Positions 32,801 to 47,085 are shown, numbered from the stretch's first letter. The stretch is DNA of 64,000 nucleotides from Strix aluco (GCF_031877795.1 NC_133971.1:60396463-60460462), one strand, 5' to 3'. Notes: generated by a model not told the origin, from the letters alone. Made by a program: numbers and translations.

Positions 32801-35739
32801 CTTACATGCAGAGCATCTCAGTATTTCCACTGATGGGTGGAAAAATGCACATTAAGCCAGCGTATGAGCTGCAGTCAGGTGTCTGTAAATGTGTTTGAAC
32901 ACCGTCTTAAAACTAAATTGCAGAGAGTTCTGTACAGGAGGACTAGAACTCACCAAGGGTGTGTGGAAAGCCCTAGTCTTGTGGAGAACAGTCATGTGGT
33001 GATTTCATGGGGATGAGTCACTATCTGGCCTTATCACAAGCCAAACATGTATCACTACCAGACAGAAGGAAGTGTACATCTGTTAGAATGAACCTTCTAT
33101 TGTATAACAGATTATGTTAAATTGTACTAAACAGATGTGTGACCTGGAAGACAGTGGGAAAATGGGACCTCTGAGGAAACTGAGGTTTGTCATGTCTCCT
33201 TTAAGTCATCTCTTTTCTAAACAAACCAGTCCTCAGCAGTATAAAAGGCTACTTCTAAGAAAAAAGGAAGTCTGTTCTGTAGTCATGTAGGACAGGAGAT
33301 TTCAAGTCTGCACTGAAAGGACTTGCACAGCAGTGAGAAGAGACAGCTCTCACCTTATCTTAGATGATACCCCTAGAAACTGAGACCACATTTTTTCCCA
33401 GCTAACAGCTCTTGTCAGAAGTGATGCACATGTCATGACACCAGCTTGCTGGAAGTGGTATGGACAACAACTTCTTATAGCTTGAGGGAAGAACATTTTT
33501 CTGTGGGTCCAGGCTCTCACAGTCCATGGCCTCTCAGGAAACAGGTCTGTGAGGAAACTATTGCTTGGACACCAAGAGCAACTTCATTTGCAGAAGGGTA
33601 AACCTGCCAGATGGGAGTAATTTTACTGATGATTAATGTACGATGAAAGCCAGAGACATCCTTCTGCCTTCCAAGGCCTCCAACACAGTATCAACCTGGG
33701 CCCTTTCAGTGTGCTGTAAAGTACAAGCCTTGTTTCATCCCACAATGACAGGGAGGAAAAAGGACTGGGTAAAGTAAAACCAATTTAAAAACTTGCCAGG
33801 GGACTAACACATTTTGGATTCTGGTATCCCAAAGGAATGAAATTTCCTATCACCTGGACTTTGAAGAAGGTCTGAAGTGGAGTTCCCTTTATGGTCTAGC
33901 ATACTGTGGCCTGTCAGTTTTTCTGATCTAGTGGACTTTCCTTGTGCCAGGTTTGATTTGTGGAAGGAGAGAAGGTCTCCTGGGAGCTCATAGCCACCTC
34001 CCTGAATTATTTCAACATCCAGGAATCAGGCTATGTATGAAATGGATATCACAGCACAGAGCTATACAGTCGGAGGATGTACTCAGGATGCCCTATGTCT
34101 GAACAGAAGGTCCTTTGGACTTGGTAACATATGGTGTTTTCCAGGCTGTATGACTTCACCCTTTATGTATAAGCTGACATCGACAGGTTTGGTGGCTGTA
34201 TTAAGGGGTATGCAAATGAGTGTATGTGGTTTTGGGTTGTGATTTGGGAGCTGAAAAATTGCAAATGGGTGGACTATTTGTATTGAATTGAAGCTGGCAC
34301 TTTTTTGGATTCCAACCTCTCAGATATTTGCACTTTGTTTTGTATGAAATGTTCTGTTCAGTTCAAGATAAATGTTTTTGTTTTGAAACATTTGTAAGGA
34401 AAACAAGCAGTGTTCAACACTGACACTCCAGAGTCAAAATATGAAAGATCCAACCTCAGTTCCTTTCTCTGCATGCAGGATTTGAAACTTTAAAAGAAGA
34501 TTTCTCCCTAACAAGGGGAAAGACTAAAGAACCTAAACTACTGAATGTTATAGCTGCAGAAGCGGAGAAACTGGAGCAATATCAGTTAAGCCAAGGCAGG
34601 GCTGTGTAACTGCAGTGCAGTTGAAACCATGTAGGAATGCCAGGTGGAAATCTAAATCATCTGTGCAAAGGGAGCCAGCAGTGCCTGAGCAACCCCTTTG
34701 AAGAAAGGTGGTAGGCTGATGTACGCATAATTTAAAGTGTGCTGCAAAGGCTGCAGGTGTTCCCTAGGCCTTCAGGGAAACTTAGGTGGCACTATGAAAG
34801 CCATTGCTAGCATACCAATGATAACTAAGGTAGATACACTCTAAGCTTGCAACAGGATAATGCTGTTTGATTGGACTTAGGCAGACAATGGAGGATTTTG
34901 GAGGAGGATGAGGCTGCTATTTTAGGAAAATTGCACTAGGTAGTCACACAGCATAATAATATCTGAGCACGTGTGGTTGCACACATTTGGTTTTAATAGC
35001 TTTAAAACTGAATTGCAGAGTTGGCATGAGACCTCTGCCTTGTTGCGTATTGGTGCTGTCCTCTAAACAGTGTTTCATATGGAAACCTCAAATGCTTAAG
35101 CTGCCTTGAAGGCTTGGCTGGTGGCTGGGAAAATGAGTTAGAGTCTCTGGGAATAAAATTCCTCCCCTCCCAACAACTCATATCATAGTCTTTCCCCAGT
35201 CCTAGGATGGACACTACTAAAAAGTCCAATTGTGAAGTAAAATCACCCAGCTGACATGGTGCAAAATGTACTGTCCAAGAGAAGTACTGTTAAAGCTATT
35301 TATGGGACTGTGTCCAAACCAGATGGTGCAGATACTACCTGCAAAGCAGAAAGGGTGATGGCAAGCATTAGGAATGTTAGGTCTGAAAATGCTTTTGCCT
35401 CTCCTTCATGGGAACAATGTTTTCCTCCTAACCGAGAGGCTGTGGGTGATATAGTATACTTCATATTTACTAAATTTCATGGTTAATGATTATGCTAGTA
35501 GCAATAGCTACTGCACACCTGGGGATAATCATAAGACTGGTCAGGTGAGACAGTGACATTTATAAAGAATAAGCTTTGATCTCCATACCCTAGAAAATGA
35601 CTAGAATGTCCTGGATCTTAAAAACAATGTATAGAATTGTGTTGAGAATGAGTTATTTGACAACTTGACAAAGTGATTAATCGATCAGTTAACTTGACAA
35701 TGAAACCAACTTTTGGGTGTCCTTAAAGTGAACTGCCTT

Positions 35740-36070
35740 CCTTATAATAATAAAAACCACACCCACAGGTCAAAGAAACCTCTGCCCAGGTTAAGACACT
35801 TCTCCTAGGCATGCGTAGTACTAGAAGCATTAGGTAAGCCATATTATAACTGTATGTTAATCACTAAGCAATCAGTATCTAATAGGTGTGTTACGGAAAT
35901 ATACTAACTTCTGATTTTTGTGTATAAAAGGAACATGAAAATGTGCTGTTCGTGTGCTTGATTTGTGGAAAAGTCCACCGAGCACCCAGGCCTGAATAAA
36001 TACAGTATCTCTTCTGAGTGTGTTAAGATTAGTTCATTGCAGGCTGGGCATCAATCTACTTTTTTTGGGT
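35740..36070 (+). mobile_element. Probable solo LTR of an endogenous retroelement
   Basis: The segment has LTR-like transcription signals in the right order: TATAAAAG at 35923-35930, then a CCGAGCACCCAGGCCTG block, AATAAA at 35995-36000 and a GT-rich stretch ending in a T run near 36060. Just after it, a sequence starting TGGGTAACATGGGG could be a decayed primer binding site. No viral gene frames were recognised on either side, so it is either a solo LTR or the edge of a deleted copy. The left edge is uncertain and could reach 35230. It lies in the space between PDE6B and purpurin. Confidence 0.5.
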
Positions 36071-39000
36071 AACATGGGGAGAGGAGCTGCAAGTGACTAA
36101 TTTGATTAGACATTATCCTTACAGGATGCTGCATTGACACTACACTCAAACCTTTCTGGCCCACTCATCCATTGCCATAACGAGATTGCAGATTATCTGA
36201 TTTACCAAGTAATATTCTCATGCCACCTGCTTGTATCCAAGAATAAGCTTTCTTGCTTGGAGCCATGGGAGCCCAGCGAGGATCAGAGCCATGTCCCTCA
36301 CCCCTCCCGGGCCAGGGTCTTCTTCTGTGCACGAAGTCCAGCCCTCAACTTCAGCTGCATGTGGATTGTCTCTTGCCACATGGAGGGCCACTGTGCAAAA
36401 CCTCAGAGCTCTTGCTTGGTATTCTCCCCTTGCCTTTCCTTCCCCTCTGCAGCTGGCCAGGGACCTTTAGATGGCACCACAGCACGACCCTACCACCTGG
36501 GCCGTTGCCCTCCACAGCAGGCACTGCCAGGGCCCCATTTCCCGCCTGTGATCCCACTTAGCAGAGCCACCAGTGGGTGGGAAAATGCCACAGCCTCCCT
36601 GTGGACACCTATGGGCAAGGCAGTTGAAGCTGGATGAAGGGTGATGGGCAAGTCTGGGGATGGCACCAAATTGGGGAAGCAGAGGGCAGGGCTGCCCTTC
36701 AGAGGGACCTCAGGTCCTGGAGAAATAGGTACTGGGAACCTGCCTGGGCAAGTGCCGAGTCCTGCCCTGGCTGGCAGAAGCCCAACTGAGGTGGAGGATT
36801 GTGGCAATGGATACGTGTGACAGCTGGGACGTGTGCATGAACACAGCCTGAGCTGCATACTTGTTTTAATGTAATCTGGTTGTTACACAGAAATACAGTG
36901 GTGGAGCACAGGAGCATGGCTTAGTGACAATCTTAGGTCTGCAGAAAATGCAGCTTGAGCAGTAGCTGGTTATGCTAGAGATCTGTTTTCTTGCTGGCTA
37001 TATAGGTGATATCTGAATTGTAGAAGGATCATTAAATGTTTATAATTAAGTATAAATCCCATACACTACTGTGAACAGAGGAAAGTTTGCTGCTGGCAAT
37101 TCAATTGCAAAGGGTGAGCAATGTGGTTGAGAATCAAAACTAGTACCTGGACACCTCTCAGAAAACTTTGTTTGCATTTTGGCCAGAATGTTGGCTCCAC
37201 CTTGCCATGACCAGGGAACATCAGCCCTTCCCTTATTAATTCTTTTAGAGAATTACTTTAAAATTAGCACACTTTAAGTATTGCATTGGTGAATTGCAAG
37301 AAACAGTCAGAGATTTGAATCTGAATAGTTTTCATAGAAAGGAGGGGGTTTTATTGATACACACATAAATACAAAGTTTTCCTTTAGATAGTAGTGTGTT
37401 CTGAGTAAGCAACAATCAATAGGCATGTTGGGTTAGCTTGCCAAAATCCTTTCAAGCTCCATAAATTGATAAGACACAGAAAGTATCTCTTCAGGTTAAC
37501 ATGAGGCTACTTCTCAATTAATTATTTTATTTTATTTCTGGAAAAAAATTCCTCTCCCTAAATGCAGAATCTTGTAAACTTTTAAAATGAATGACAGTAT
37601 ATATATTTTTTTAATAATTGCTTAGTGTTTAGAGGAAGTATAAAAGCACCTGCTATACTGGAGGGGAATAGTAGTGTGTAAGAGGCCTAACCTTGCACTG
37701 CCCAGTTCTCCAGGACGAGTCCTGGGTTTCTGAATGTGGCAGCCCTTCCCTAGCACTCTAGCATGTAAGTCAGTTTGGGATTTAACAAGTCTGACTGTTG
37801 TTTTCTGAGAGACATCTATGAGAAAAGGTATCTTTGTCATTCCAGAAGACTGGAAATGGACCTGAATAAGTCTACCAGACCTGGCATGGTGACACGTCTT
37901 CTTGTCTTTATCCTCCTTGTATATGTTGTAAACATGCACAGATTCTCTTCCTCTTAATTTTATGGAGAGATGGCTCAGTTAAAAAATTTATTACAATACA
38001 GTAGCAATGGCAATTTCTGAAATAAAACTGCATGAGTTTCTTATCTTTCAATTGACAGATTGTATACAAAGCTCTTAGCACGTATCACTGAACCTTGAAT
38101 AAGAAGTTTACTTAGTTGGTCAAATGTCCTGTGAAGCTGAAGAAAAAAAAGATCATTAAACACTTCCCAAACTCTACCATGTGCACTCCTTGTGCAACCA
38201 TCTTCCCCAAATACTCTGGGCATGGAATTAAGGAAGACACAATGGTAGGACCCATGAAACTTTAATAAGGAACACTAATAACATAATATAGATGCTCAGA
38301 TCTACCCAGAAGTAGTTTTGCTCATGCAGTGTTGGAGGGAAATGATGAAGAGGAGAGAAGAGTCTCTAAGAAAAAGTTTTCAGATGTCTGCAGAACAAGA
38401 GAACAGCATCCCAGATAAGTGATTTGTGGGAAACATGGCCACAATGGGGAAAAAAAAAAGGCAGAGAATAGGATTGTTCAGCAAAAGAAGAATTGGAACA
38501 GAGAAACTGACCCTAACTTCAAGAGTAAAGAAAGAGCAGAAGAGATGAGGAAGAAGAAAAGGACTGTTGAGTCCATAAGAAGCTGTGGAAACAGCCAAGG
38601 ACTGAAGCCTGGGAATGAATATGGAGGGCATGGAGAGTACAGTGATTAAAAAGAGTGTTGATGACCCAGGAGGGCCATGCGGCAAAAGCCAACAGAAAAG
38701 GTCCATCCATGGTTTTGGAATTGGTTATTGAGGAAAATCCTTGGGCCTCTCATCAGGGAAGATCCAGGGGACAGAAGCATTTCTGCAAGCCAGGGGACCT
38801 GTTGAGTGGAGGGAAATGAAGGCTGAAAGGGTCCCACAGGGAGTATTTCAGAGTTTGGTTTTGGCTACTCAGATGGGAATGGGTGATGCTGCGTGATTCT
38901 CAACACAACTGGTCCAGGACAACTAAACCAGACTGGGAAGATGCTCAGAGAAATATGTGTTCAGGTCAGTTTAGAAAGAGGCTGATGGCAAACTGAGATA

Positions 39001-42000
39001 ATGAAGATGGAGGTGACTCAGGGATATGCCTTGCCAGGATGAGATGGCAGTGCTGGGCACAGGGATGCAATCACAGGAAGTGGCTTTAACCCAAAGGACA
39101 GACTACCATGAACAACTGGGGAACAAAAAGTGTGGGACCAAGAACAGACATCATGGGTAAGAAGAGGTCAAGCCAAGAAATCATGAGAAGAAGCTGTGAG
39201 AGACTGTGTAATCTCAGTGTACACAGCAGAACAGTGTAAATAGGGGTGCAACGTTGACAGGTACAAGGCTGCAGCAAAGAGGAAGCAAGTAGTCATATTT
39301 CAGACACCAGCAACCAGGTTGGTCTTACAGGTGTTTTACTGTCTATGTAACAGGCATAGTTTCCCATGGTGGGGCTTCAGACACAGAACTGCATAAGTTC
39401 TGCAGAGGTTTTGACAGTGTTTGGGCACACTGCAGCCTCCTCCTTCTCCTCCTTCTCTCCTTGTGAGCAGAGGGATGCTTAACGTTTATCTCCTGCAGCA
39501 GGGGTTCCTGCAGTGATGGTATTTTTAACGGGCATTAGTAACTTTGAGGCAACAGTGCAATTTTCAGTGTTTCTAGCTTGTTCTCAGTCTAAAGTGGATG
39601 TAAGCTTGGTCTTTGAGTCAAGTGTATTTCAGTTTCAAGTTTACAGAGGCTGCAACCCTTCAGGATCCTGACTGGAACCTCTGGTGCACTCTGTAAAATA
39701 AATCACTTTGCTATGTAAGTGCTCTCAGCTGACAAGGAGCATGCCATAGTGAAAACACTGACGTTTCCTATCCATGGAAGATTTACCTTATCTCACGTCT
39801 TGCAGCTTTATGGAACCAGCTGTTTAAAGCATAAAATAAATAAACAAAATTCTTCATTTAAAAAAAAAATTATCATCTTTGATAGCTTAGAAAAAAACCT
39901 GACAGTTCTTTTCCCTTTTCCAAAATAATATGATAAAGTCCATTGTTTTCTCCCACAGAAGAATCAGAGATAGAAAGCAGAAATGCAGTTGTATGTGAAA
40001 GCCTTTGGCTTATTCTCTAGCTCTGTGACTCACTAATGAGCCTCACGTTCAAAACTGCCCTCTCCTTGGAGTGCAGACGGATGCTCTGACCTAAAACTTC
40101 CCTCCTTAGTCTGCTGCTGCTGTAGTTGGAAACTGTGTCCTCTAACGCTTACAAAGGCCAGGTGCCTGGCTAATGGCCTTTGGCTGCATGCACATACAGA
40201 TTCCCCTGTCTTTGGTAATTTGTGTTTAAAAGCTGGTTTTAGCTTTTAAATCCATCATCAGGGCTGGCATGGACATCCTGGCTTATCCAGAACTACTCAA
40301 GCTCTGTGACAGCAGTATCACTTTTGTAAAGCACCTTGAGACGCATGCCATGTAAGGAGCTGTAAATATCCTGTTGGAGTAATCTGGAGAAATAATCTGG
40401 AGGCACTTACTGTCTACAATATGTAATGGAGGACATATGTTCTGCTGTTATGTTGTGCTTTGCAACAAGTTAAAGCCTATAGATTTATTCCTGCATTTTG
40501 CTTTTAAGCTGCTTCTGTTGCTTGAAGAGAAAAAAAGCCCAAATCAGAATACTACAAGCATGATTTACACCTTCAGGGATATTCACATACCCTCTGTGTC
40601 CCTTGTTTTTGGAAGGCAGCCTGGGAATAACAACAGGGATTAAATAAACTCCGGTCCGTTACCTCACTGCAAATTGTGACAGGGGGTACTAGCCACCTCA
40701 ATGAACAACCCTCTTCCTCCTGCCTTCCCATAGGAGAAGAATAGGATCAGACCGTGAAGAGACCCCATAGCTGTGTTCAAGTGCAAAGACCTTAGCCCCA
40801 GACAGCTGAACTCCCCTCATATTTGCAGGTGCCACCCTCCTTGTCCACTTTGAAAAGGCAGGCTCTCCAGGCTTCCTGTGCTGAAAGAGCTGATCTCTGC
40901 CCTTCAGGAGCTTGTGGGTTGGCATGAAAAGGCATATATTGTATCTTTAAACAAATGTTGCAACTAAAATGAATAAACCTGCCAATGTCTGCAAATGGAC
41001 TAGTTCAGTAGTAGTAAATACTAGATATGTATATAGATATGTCAACAGTATGCTTAGTAGTAAATATTAGAAAACAACCATCAAAATGTCTACCTCTTTA
41101 TTTGATGGTCAAAAAAGGTCTCTTTTTCATCAGGTCTTTTGGTACAGAGTAGCAACAGGACATTAGGGAAACTGTCATGGCTTGGAGAGTGAAATCCAGC
41201 ACTGATCAAGTGACAACCACTGTCCATACAGTTGTGTAGACACAAAAACTGATCTGCCTTTCTGACTGCTGGATCCTAGTATGTTAAAATCCCACTTCAA
41301 AAGAGATTTTAGCCAGCAATGTATTCACCCTGTCCTCTCAAGGCAGCAAGATGCTGAAGGGTTTGGGAGAGAGGCTCTAACTTAGTTTTGCTGCCAAGCC
41401 CTTGGCAATGGCCCTGAGAAAACCATTCCCCATGGGCTGGCTAACCATCACAGCAGAGGAGCTGAATCTCTTCAACTCCTCCGTGCTTTAAGCAGCCTCC
41501 TGTTTTTGCTTGTGAACTAGGGGGACATGTGTGACTATGTCTGAGATGTGTTGTGTGCATGGGAGCGTGTGAGCCCCTGCTCTACCAATTGTCAGTCAAT
41601 ACATTTAGCAAGAATGATACTATCATGCTTCAGAAGGGAAAGCTGCCTTTCAGTTTATGCCATTTAGAGATGTGAGGTATTTGAATGGCACCTTGAAAGT
41701 CATAAGGTAGTGGTTTATAATGCTTTTTTATCTAATGATGTAACACACCCAAGAACCTTACCCTTGAACCACAGAGGAACAAACTTCAAACAATTTCCTC
41801 TTCATCTGTATTGCATCACTCTCTTCATTGGGAAAGATCAGCATTTTTGAGCAGAAGTCACAGAAACTGAGAACCTCTTAGTGAATGGCCTTCAAGTGGT
41901 GTGCCACTATGGGAAAGTTTTATTTCTCCCGCCTCCCACCCTGGTGAGGGAGTAGAGCAAATTATTGCTGTCCTCTCAGTCCTTGGCAGACCTGGGACTG

Positions 42001-44278
42001 GGACACAGGTCCTCCAGCAATGCAGGGACATGTGTGTGACACCCCAGAAGGAAGCCCTGCATCCTCAGCAGCACAAATTAGATCTAAAGCTAGAGCAGGA
42101 AATTCTCTCGACTTATGGTGCAATAACCACTACAATAGCTGTCAAGGACGACTCAAAATACATCTACCTGTAGTTGTTCTCCAGCACACTGGTAATCAGA
42201 CCCACAACTTGATTGCCTGCTGGACAGCAGGAAACTTAATGCCTGATTCAGAAGGCTATTTAGAGATCTCATATGTGCCATCAGCTGCTGAGCTAGCACA
42301 TGTTGCTAAATCTGAGCTGGCAGTGCAATTGCAGTAATTCTCAGAGCAGTTTACCCAATGCTTATTCTGATAATAAGGCAGAAGGAGGGGGGCTGCTAGG
42401 GGTAGGAAATCTAAAACTGCTGCTGCTGTATTTCATAGGATAGGGCAGAAGATAAGATTAATCATCTCATTTGCATACCTGTTTTACTGCAGGGCATTAA
42501 AACTACCAGTTATTCTACCAGTCCTGAGTCCAGTACAATGAATATGTGTTTTATTCAGTCAGGCCACCTCTTCTATTAAAAAACAGCAGGTCTGGAACAG
42601 GCCCTTGCATATCTTTTTTGACAACCAGATCCTGCCGTGCACCTTTGTTTTTATAACAGCTATTTCATGTTACATCAGAATTAACAGGTCCAGGAATATG
42701 CTTCAATGCTTTGTTGCCTTATTTTTTTCTTTCTTTTTTTTTTTTTTTTCTGTGCCCAGCACAAACTACCATAATACTGTGAAAATGAAGGTTAGTTTGA
42801 TTTTGTTTTCTTCTTGTTCCAAACAGCAAATAATGCAGTGACAGATGTTATGGTCACCAGCCAAAACCTTGTGCTGTGATTAGCTATTATTAGCATGTCT
42901 CTAATCCCCAGGGGATTAAGTGGTCACCTAAGCATGGCTTCAAGTGTCACCTATGTCTCACATGGACATAAACTAATCTGTTTTGTTGGAAACAGATGAA
43001 GTGATAAGAGTTTTGAAGCCCTTCTAATTTACAGAAAATACTGCAGTTCATTCTCTCTCAAATCCACATGTGAGGGTGGAAAAGCACACTTCCGCACTTG
43101 GATTCAGTGTCAGGTGAAAGACCTTAGAAAATCTAGGGGCATCTAGCCATCAAAAAGCAGTTTAAGAAGTTACTTTTCATGTCATTCTTTAAATGGTCAA
43201 GCACTTTAAAGAAATTAAGTGGGCTTCCTGTTGATTTTCCTTTCACTTCTAAATGAAGTAAATGCTGCTAGTGAAGAAGACACAAGTACAAGGAGCCTGT
43301 GCCAGGGGAGCTGAAGGTAGGCAGCACATTGTGTGTGCAAGGCCATAGTTAATGAGCTGCACCTGAATTAACAGAGCTGGTTATCTTCACACTCAGTGCT
43401 GGAGGCCACCAGCCCTGTGAAATTCTTCCAGAGACCCTGCTCATCCCTGGAGCATGGTAGATACGGTGAGCAGACAGTTGTAGCTGAAGGATTAGTTCAG
43501 CAAATGGCTGTCTGGCATCCTTCTAGAAAACTGGGCCAGTGGATCCAGGCAGAACCAGGTAGATCCACATTTTTCAGGACACGAAGCAGCTGGTACCTCA
43601 TTGCAACAGTTGGGTGTGTGCCATCTCCCCACACCTTCAGGTCTTGGTCTTAGCGTCCCTGAATAGACCGAGCCAAAATGCCCAGGATGAAGAAGGGGCT
43701 GTTGTGCATAACACTGGAGGCTGCACCCAGCCCCTCCATCAGGCAGAGGGAGACATGCTGTGGCACTTGCTCCTGGTCACCCCCAGCCTGGAACAGGTGC
43801 ACTCACTTTCTTGTGAGATGGCATGAACAAGGTACACTCAGTCCCTCCACCAGACGTGTGTGCAAAGGATCATTGCCCTCAAAAGCATAGGTGGAAGCTG
43901 CACAGAGGACAAATCAAAGTTTCCTCTGGCAGCAAGCAAGGACTGTCTTTCCCAGATAATGGGCACCCCTAAACAAGCTGCCTGGAAAGCAACACAGTTC
44001 ACACCAGCTATGGGGTGAGGTTGCATGCTTCCATTCAGAAATTTCTGGACAAGTGGCTCTGCAGCAAGTCCAACACACTCAGAAGGCTTTAGCCCTACTC
44101 TGAATATCCATATTGTCAGATCAGTACCAGGAGGTTCAGGAGTCCCTGGGCTTACTCTGTAGCAACTATAGAGTCATTCCTACTGTGTATGTCCAAGGGT
44201 TCCCAGCACCCAGCAGCTCAGTGGGAGAAGTAACTGCTAGTGTTGGCAACTCCTAGATGAGTGTCTGAAGTCTTAAAT

Positions 44279-46340
44279 CATAGAAACATAGAATGTTTTG
44301 GGTTGGAAGGGACCTTAAAAATCATCTAGTTCCAACCTCCCTGCCATGGGCAGGGACACCTTCCACTACAACAGGTTGCTGAAAGCCTCATCCAACCTGG
44401 CCTTCAACACTTCCAGGGAGGGGGCAGCCACAACTTCTCTGGGCAACCTGTTCCAGTGCCTCACCAGCCTCACAGTGAAGAATTTCTTACTTATATCTAA
44501 GCTAAATCTACCCTCTTTCAGTTTAAAACCATTATCCCTTGTCCTATCACTACACTCCCTGATAAAGAGTCTCTCCTCACCTTTCCTGTAGCCCCCTTTA
44601 AATACTGGAAGGCTGATAGAAGGTCTCCCTGGAGCCTTCCCTTCTCTAGGCTGAACAGCTCTCCCAATTTGTCCTCATAAGGGGGGTGCTCCAGGTGATC
44701 ATCTCCATAGACCACCTCTGGACCTGCTTGAGCAGGTCCATGTCCTTATTTCAGGGGCCCCAGAGCTGGACACAGTTCTCCAGGTGGGGTCTTCTAGAGC
44801 AGAGTAGACAGGGACAATCACCTCCCTCGATCTGCTAGTTACATTTCTCTTGATGCAGCCCAGGATATGGTTGGCTGCAAGCACATATTGTTTGTTCATA
44901 GTCAGTTTTCCATCCGTCAACACCCCCAAGTCCTTCTCTGCAGGGCTACTCTCAATCTATTCATCGCCCAGCCTGTATTTGTGGTTGGGATCACTTTGAC
45001 ACATGTGCAGGACCTCGCACTTGATCTTGTTGAACTTCATGAGGTTTGCACAGGCCCACCTCTCAAGCCTGTCAAGGTCCCTCTGGATGGCATTCCTTCC
45101 CTCCAGTGCGTCGACCACACCACATAGCTTGGTATCATCAGTGAACTTGTTGAAGGTGCACTCAGTCCCACTGGCCATGTCACCAACAAAGATGTTAAAC
45201 AGCACCTATCCCAATACTGGCCACTGAGGAATGCCACTTGTCACTGCTCACTTGGACATCAAGCCATTGACCACAACTCTTTGAGTGTGGCCATCGAGCC
45301 AATTCCTTATCCACTGAGTGGTCCACCCTTCAAATCCATGTCTCTCCAATTTAGAGACAAGGATGTAATACAGGTCACTGTCAAAAGCTTTGCACAAGTC
45401 CACATACATGACATCAATTGCTCTTCCCTTATCTATCAGTGCTGTAACCCCGTTGTAGAAGGCCACCAAATTTGTCAGGCATGATTTTTCCTTGCTGGGC
45501 ATAGATTTTATTGCTGGGCATAGAGGTGAGACTGACTGGCTTGTAGTTCCCTGGGGGTTTTTTATTTCCCTTTTTAAAAATGGGAAGGGATTTTCCCTTT
45601 TCCAGTCAGCAGGAACCTCACCGGACTGTCACAACTTCTCAAATACAGTGGATAGTGGCTTAGCCACTTCATCTGCCAGTTCTCTCAGGACCCACAGATG
45701 CATCTCATCAGATGCCATAGACTTGTGCACCTGCAAGTTCCTTAGATGGTCTCAAACCTGATCTTCTCCTACAGTGGCAGTTCTTCCTTCTCCCAGTCCC
45801 TGCCTTTACCTTCTGCATCTTGGGCAGTGTGGCTGGTGTGCTTGCAGGTGAAGAATGAGGCAAAAAAGTTGTTGACTCAGCCTTCTCCACATCCCAGGTT
45901 ACCAAGTCTCCCTTTTACTTCCAGAGAGGGCCCACATTTTCCCTAGTCTTCCTTTTATCACCGACATACCTGTAAAAGCTTTTTTGTTGCCCTTGATGTC
46001 CCTGGTCAGATTTAATTTTAGCAGGGTTTTGGGCCTCCTAACCTGATCCCTGGCTATCTGGACAGTTTCTCTGTATTCCTCCCAGGCTAGCTGTCCTTGC
46101 TTCAACCCTCTGTAGGCTTCCTTTTTATGTATGAGCTTGTCCATGAGCTACTTGTTCATCCATGCAGGCCTCCTGGTGGTTTTACCTGACTTCCTCTTCG
46201 TTGCGATGCATTGCTCCTGAGCTTGGAGGAGGAGGTGATCCTTGAATACCAACCAGCTTTCTTGGGCCCCTCTTCCCTGATGAGCCTGAGTAGAAAGAGG
46301 ACACGGGCAGCCTTTGCCATTGGGGAAATTCTTTGGGCAT
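44279..46340 (-). mobile_element. CR1 LINE, 5'-truncated, broken ORF2
   Basis: On the minus strand it runs from about 46340 to 44279. The 3' end has the conserved CR1 terminal block (TTGGAAGGGACCTT and following bases near 44300). Reverse-transcriptase pieces are seen at 45502-45248 (EKSCLTNLVAFYNGV, then IDVMYVDLCKAFD), at 45205-44957 with the catalytic FTDD core at 45128-45148, and at 44929-44518. The linker upstream of RT is recognisable at 46144-45899. Stops and frameshifts separate these blocks. The frames and 3' end differ from the 4304-6765 copy, so the two are probably different CR1 subfamilies. Confidence 0.92.
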
Positions 46341-46949
46341 TTGGTGAAATTGTAAGAATGGCAGGCAGTTTGCTTCCAAAAATGTTTTTATAGCCATTTC
46401 TGCCTTCTAATCTTTTTATGCTTTATTGCATCCCCATGGAAGACTTCTAGGAAGCACACCTTGGGAAGGAGAGAGCTATAGCATTTATGTAACTGAGAAT
46501 GCTGACAAGATGAGCTGGGAAGAATGTGTATAAATATATTCCAGTGCACAGGAGAACTGGAAACTCCAAAATTTTGATGTGAACATGAATCTAAAATCTT
46601 TGGTTTTGCACTTCTTTTTTTTCTCCCAGTAGATAATGCATAACATCTTTCTACTTTTGCAAGGATCACCTTAATTTGATGATGCAGATATTGGAAGAGC
46701 TAATCATGTATCTACCCCATGCAAGTTGACAAATATGAACATGTGCCTGTGCAGATGAGTATGTATAGTCCATGAGTTTCTCTGGTTAATGCTCTGTGCT
46801 TATTCTCCTAACACGTGTTAGAATCAGAAAGACTTCTGTGAGACAAAGGTGTAGTACAATCATATCAGCAGACTTACTAGCTTTCTGGTCAGCTTTTTCC
46901 ATTATGTAAAAGCTGTGTTTGTATTAGTATAGCAGTCAGACCCACCAGT

Positions 46950-47085
46950 GTGAGGATTACAGTTGGTTTTTACATAATGGATTATCCAAGATTAAGTGTT
47001 TTATTCAGGCACACGAGCAAAAATAACCAATTAGTGACTTTGCAGATTCATTATTTAAAGGCAGCTGGAGGGCAATTGACACAAA
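46950..47085 (+). promoter_or_regulatory. Purpurin promoter with CRX-type site cluster
   Basis: A TATTTAAA box at 47052-47059 precedes the presumed first exon by about 25-30 bases. Upstream lie GGATTA at 46954-46959, GGATTA at 46979-46984 (the reverse of the CRX/OTX consensus TAATCC), AGATTA at 46989-46994, and a CAATTA homeobox-like site near 47030. Several such sites close to the start of transcription are typical of photoreceptor promoters, which fits the known retinal expression of purpurin. The start of transcription is inferred, not seen. Confidence 0.55.

Larger units (their letters stand above)
30431..46950. other. Intergenic space between PDE6B and purpurin
   Basis: No coding exon was recognised. 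Apart from the CR1 copies and the LTR listed separately, 30431-32030, 32800-35740 and 36070-44278 look like ordinary unique or strongly decayed DNA with short meaningless open frames. A 16-base A run lies at 30799-30814, and T-rich tracts near 42720-42750. The interval separates two divergently transcribed retinal genes and could contain shared distal enhancers, but I cannot point to one. Confidence 0.5.
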
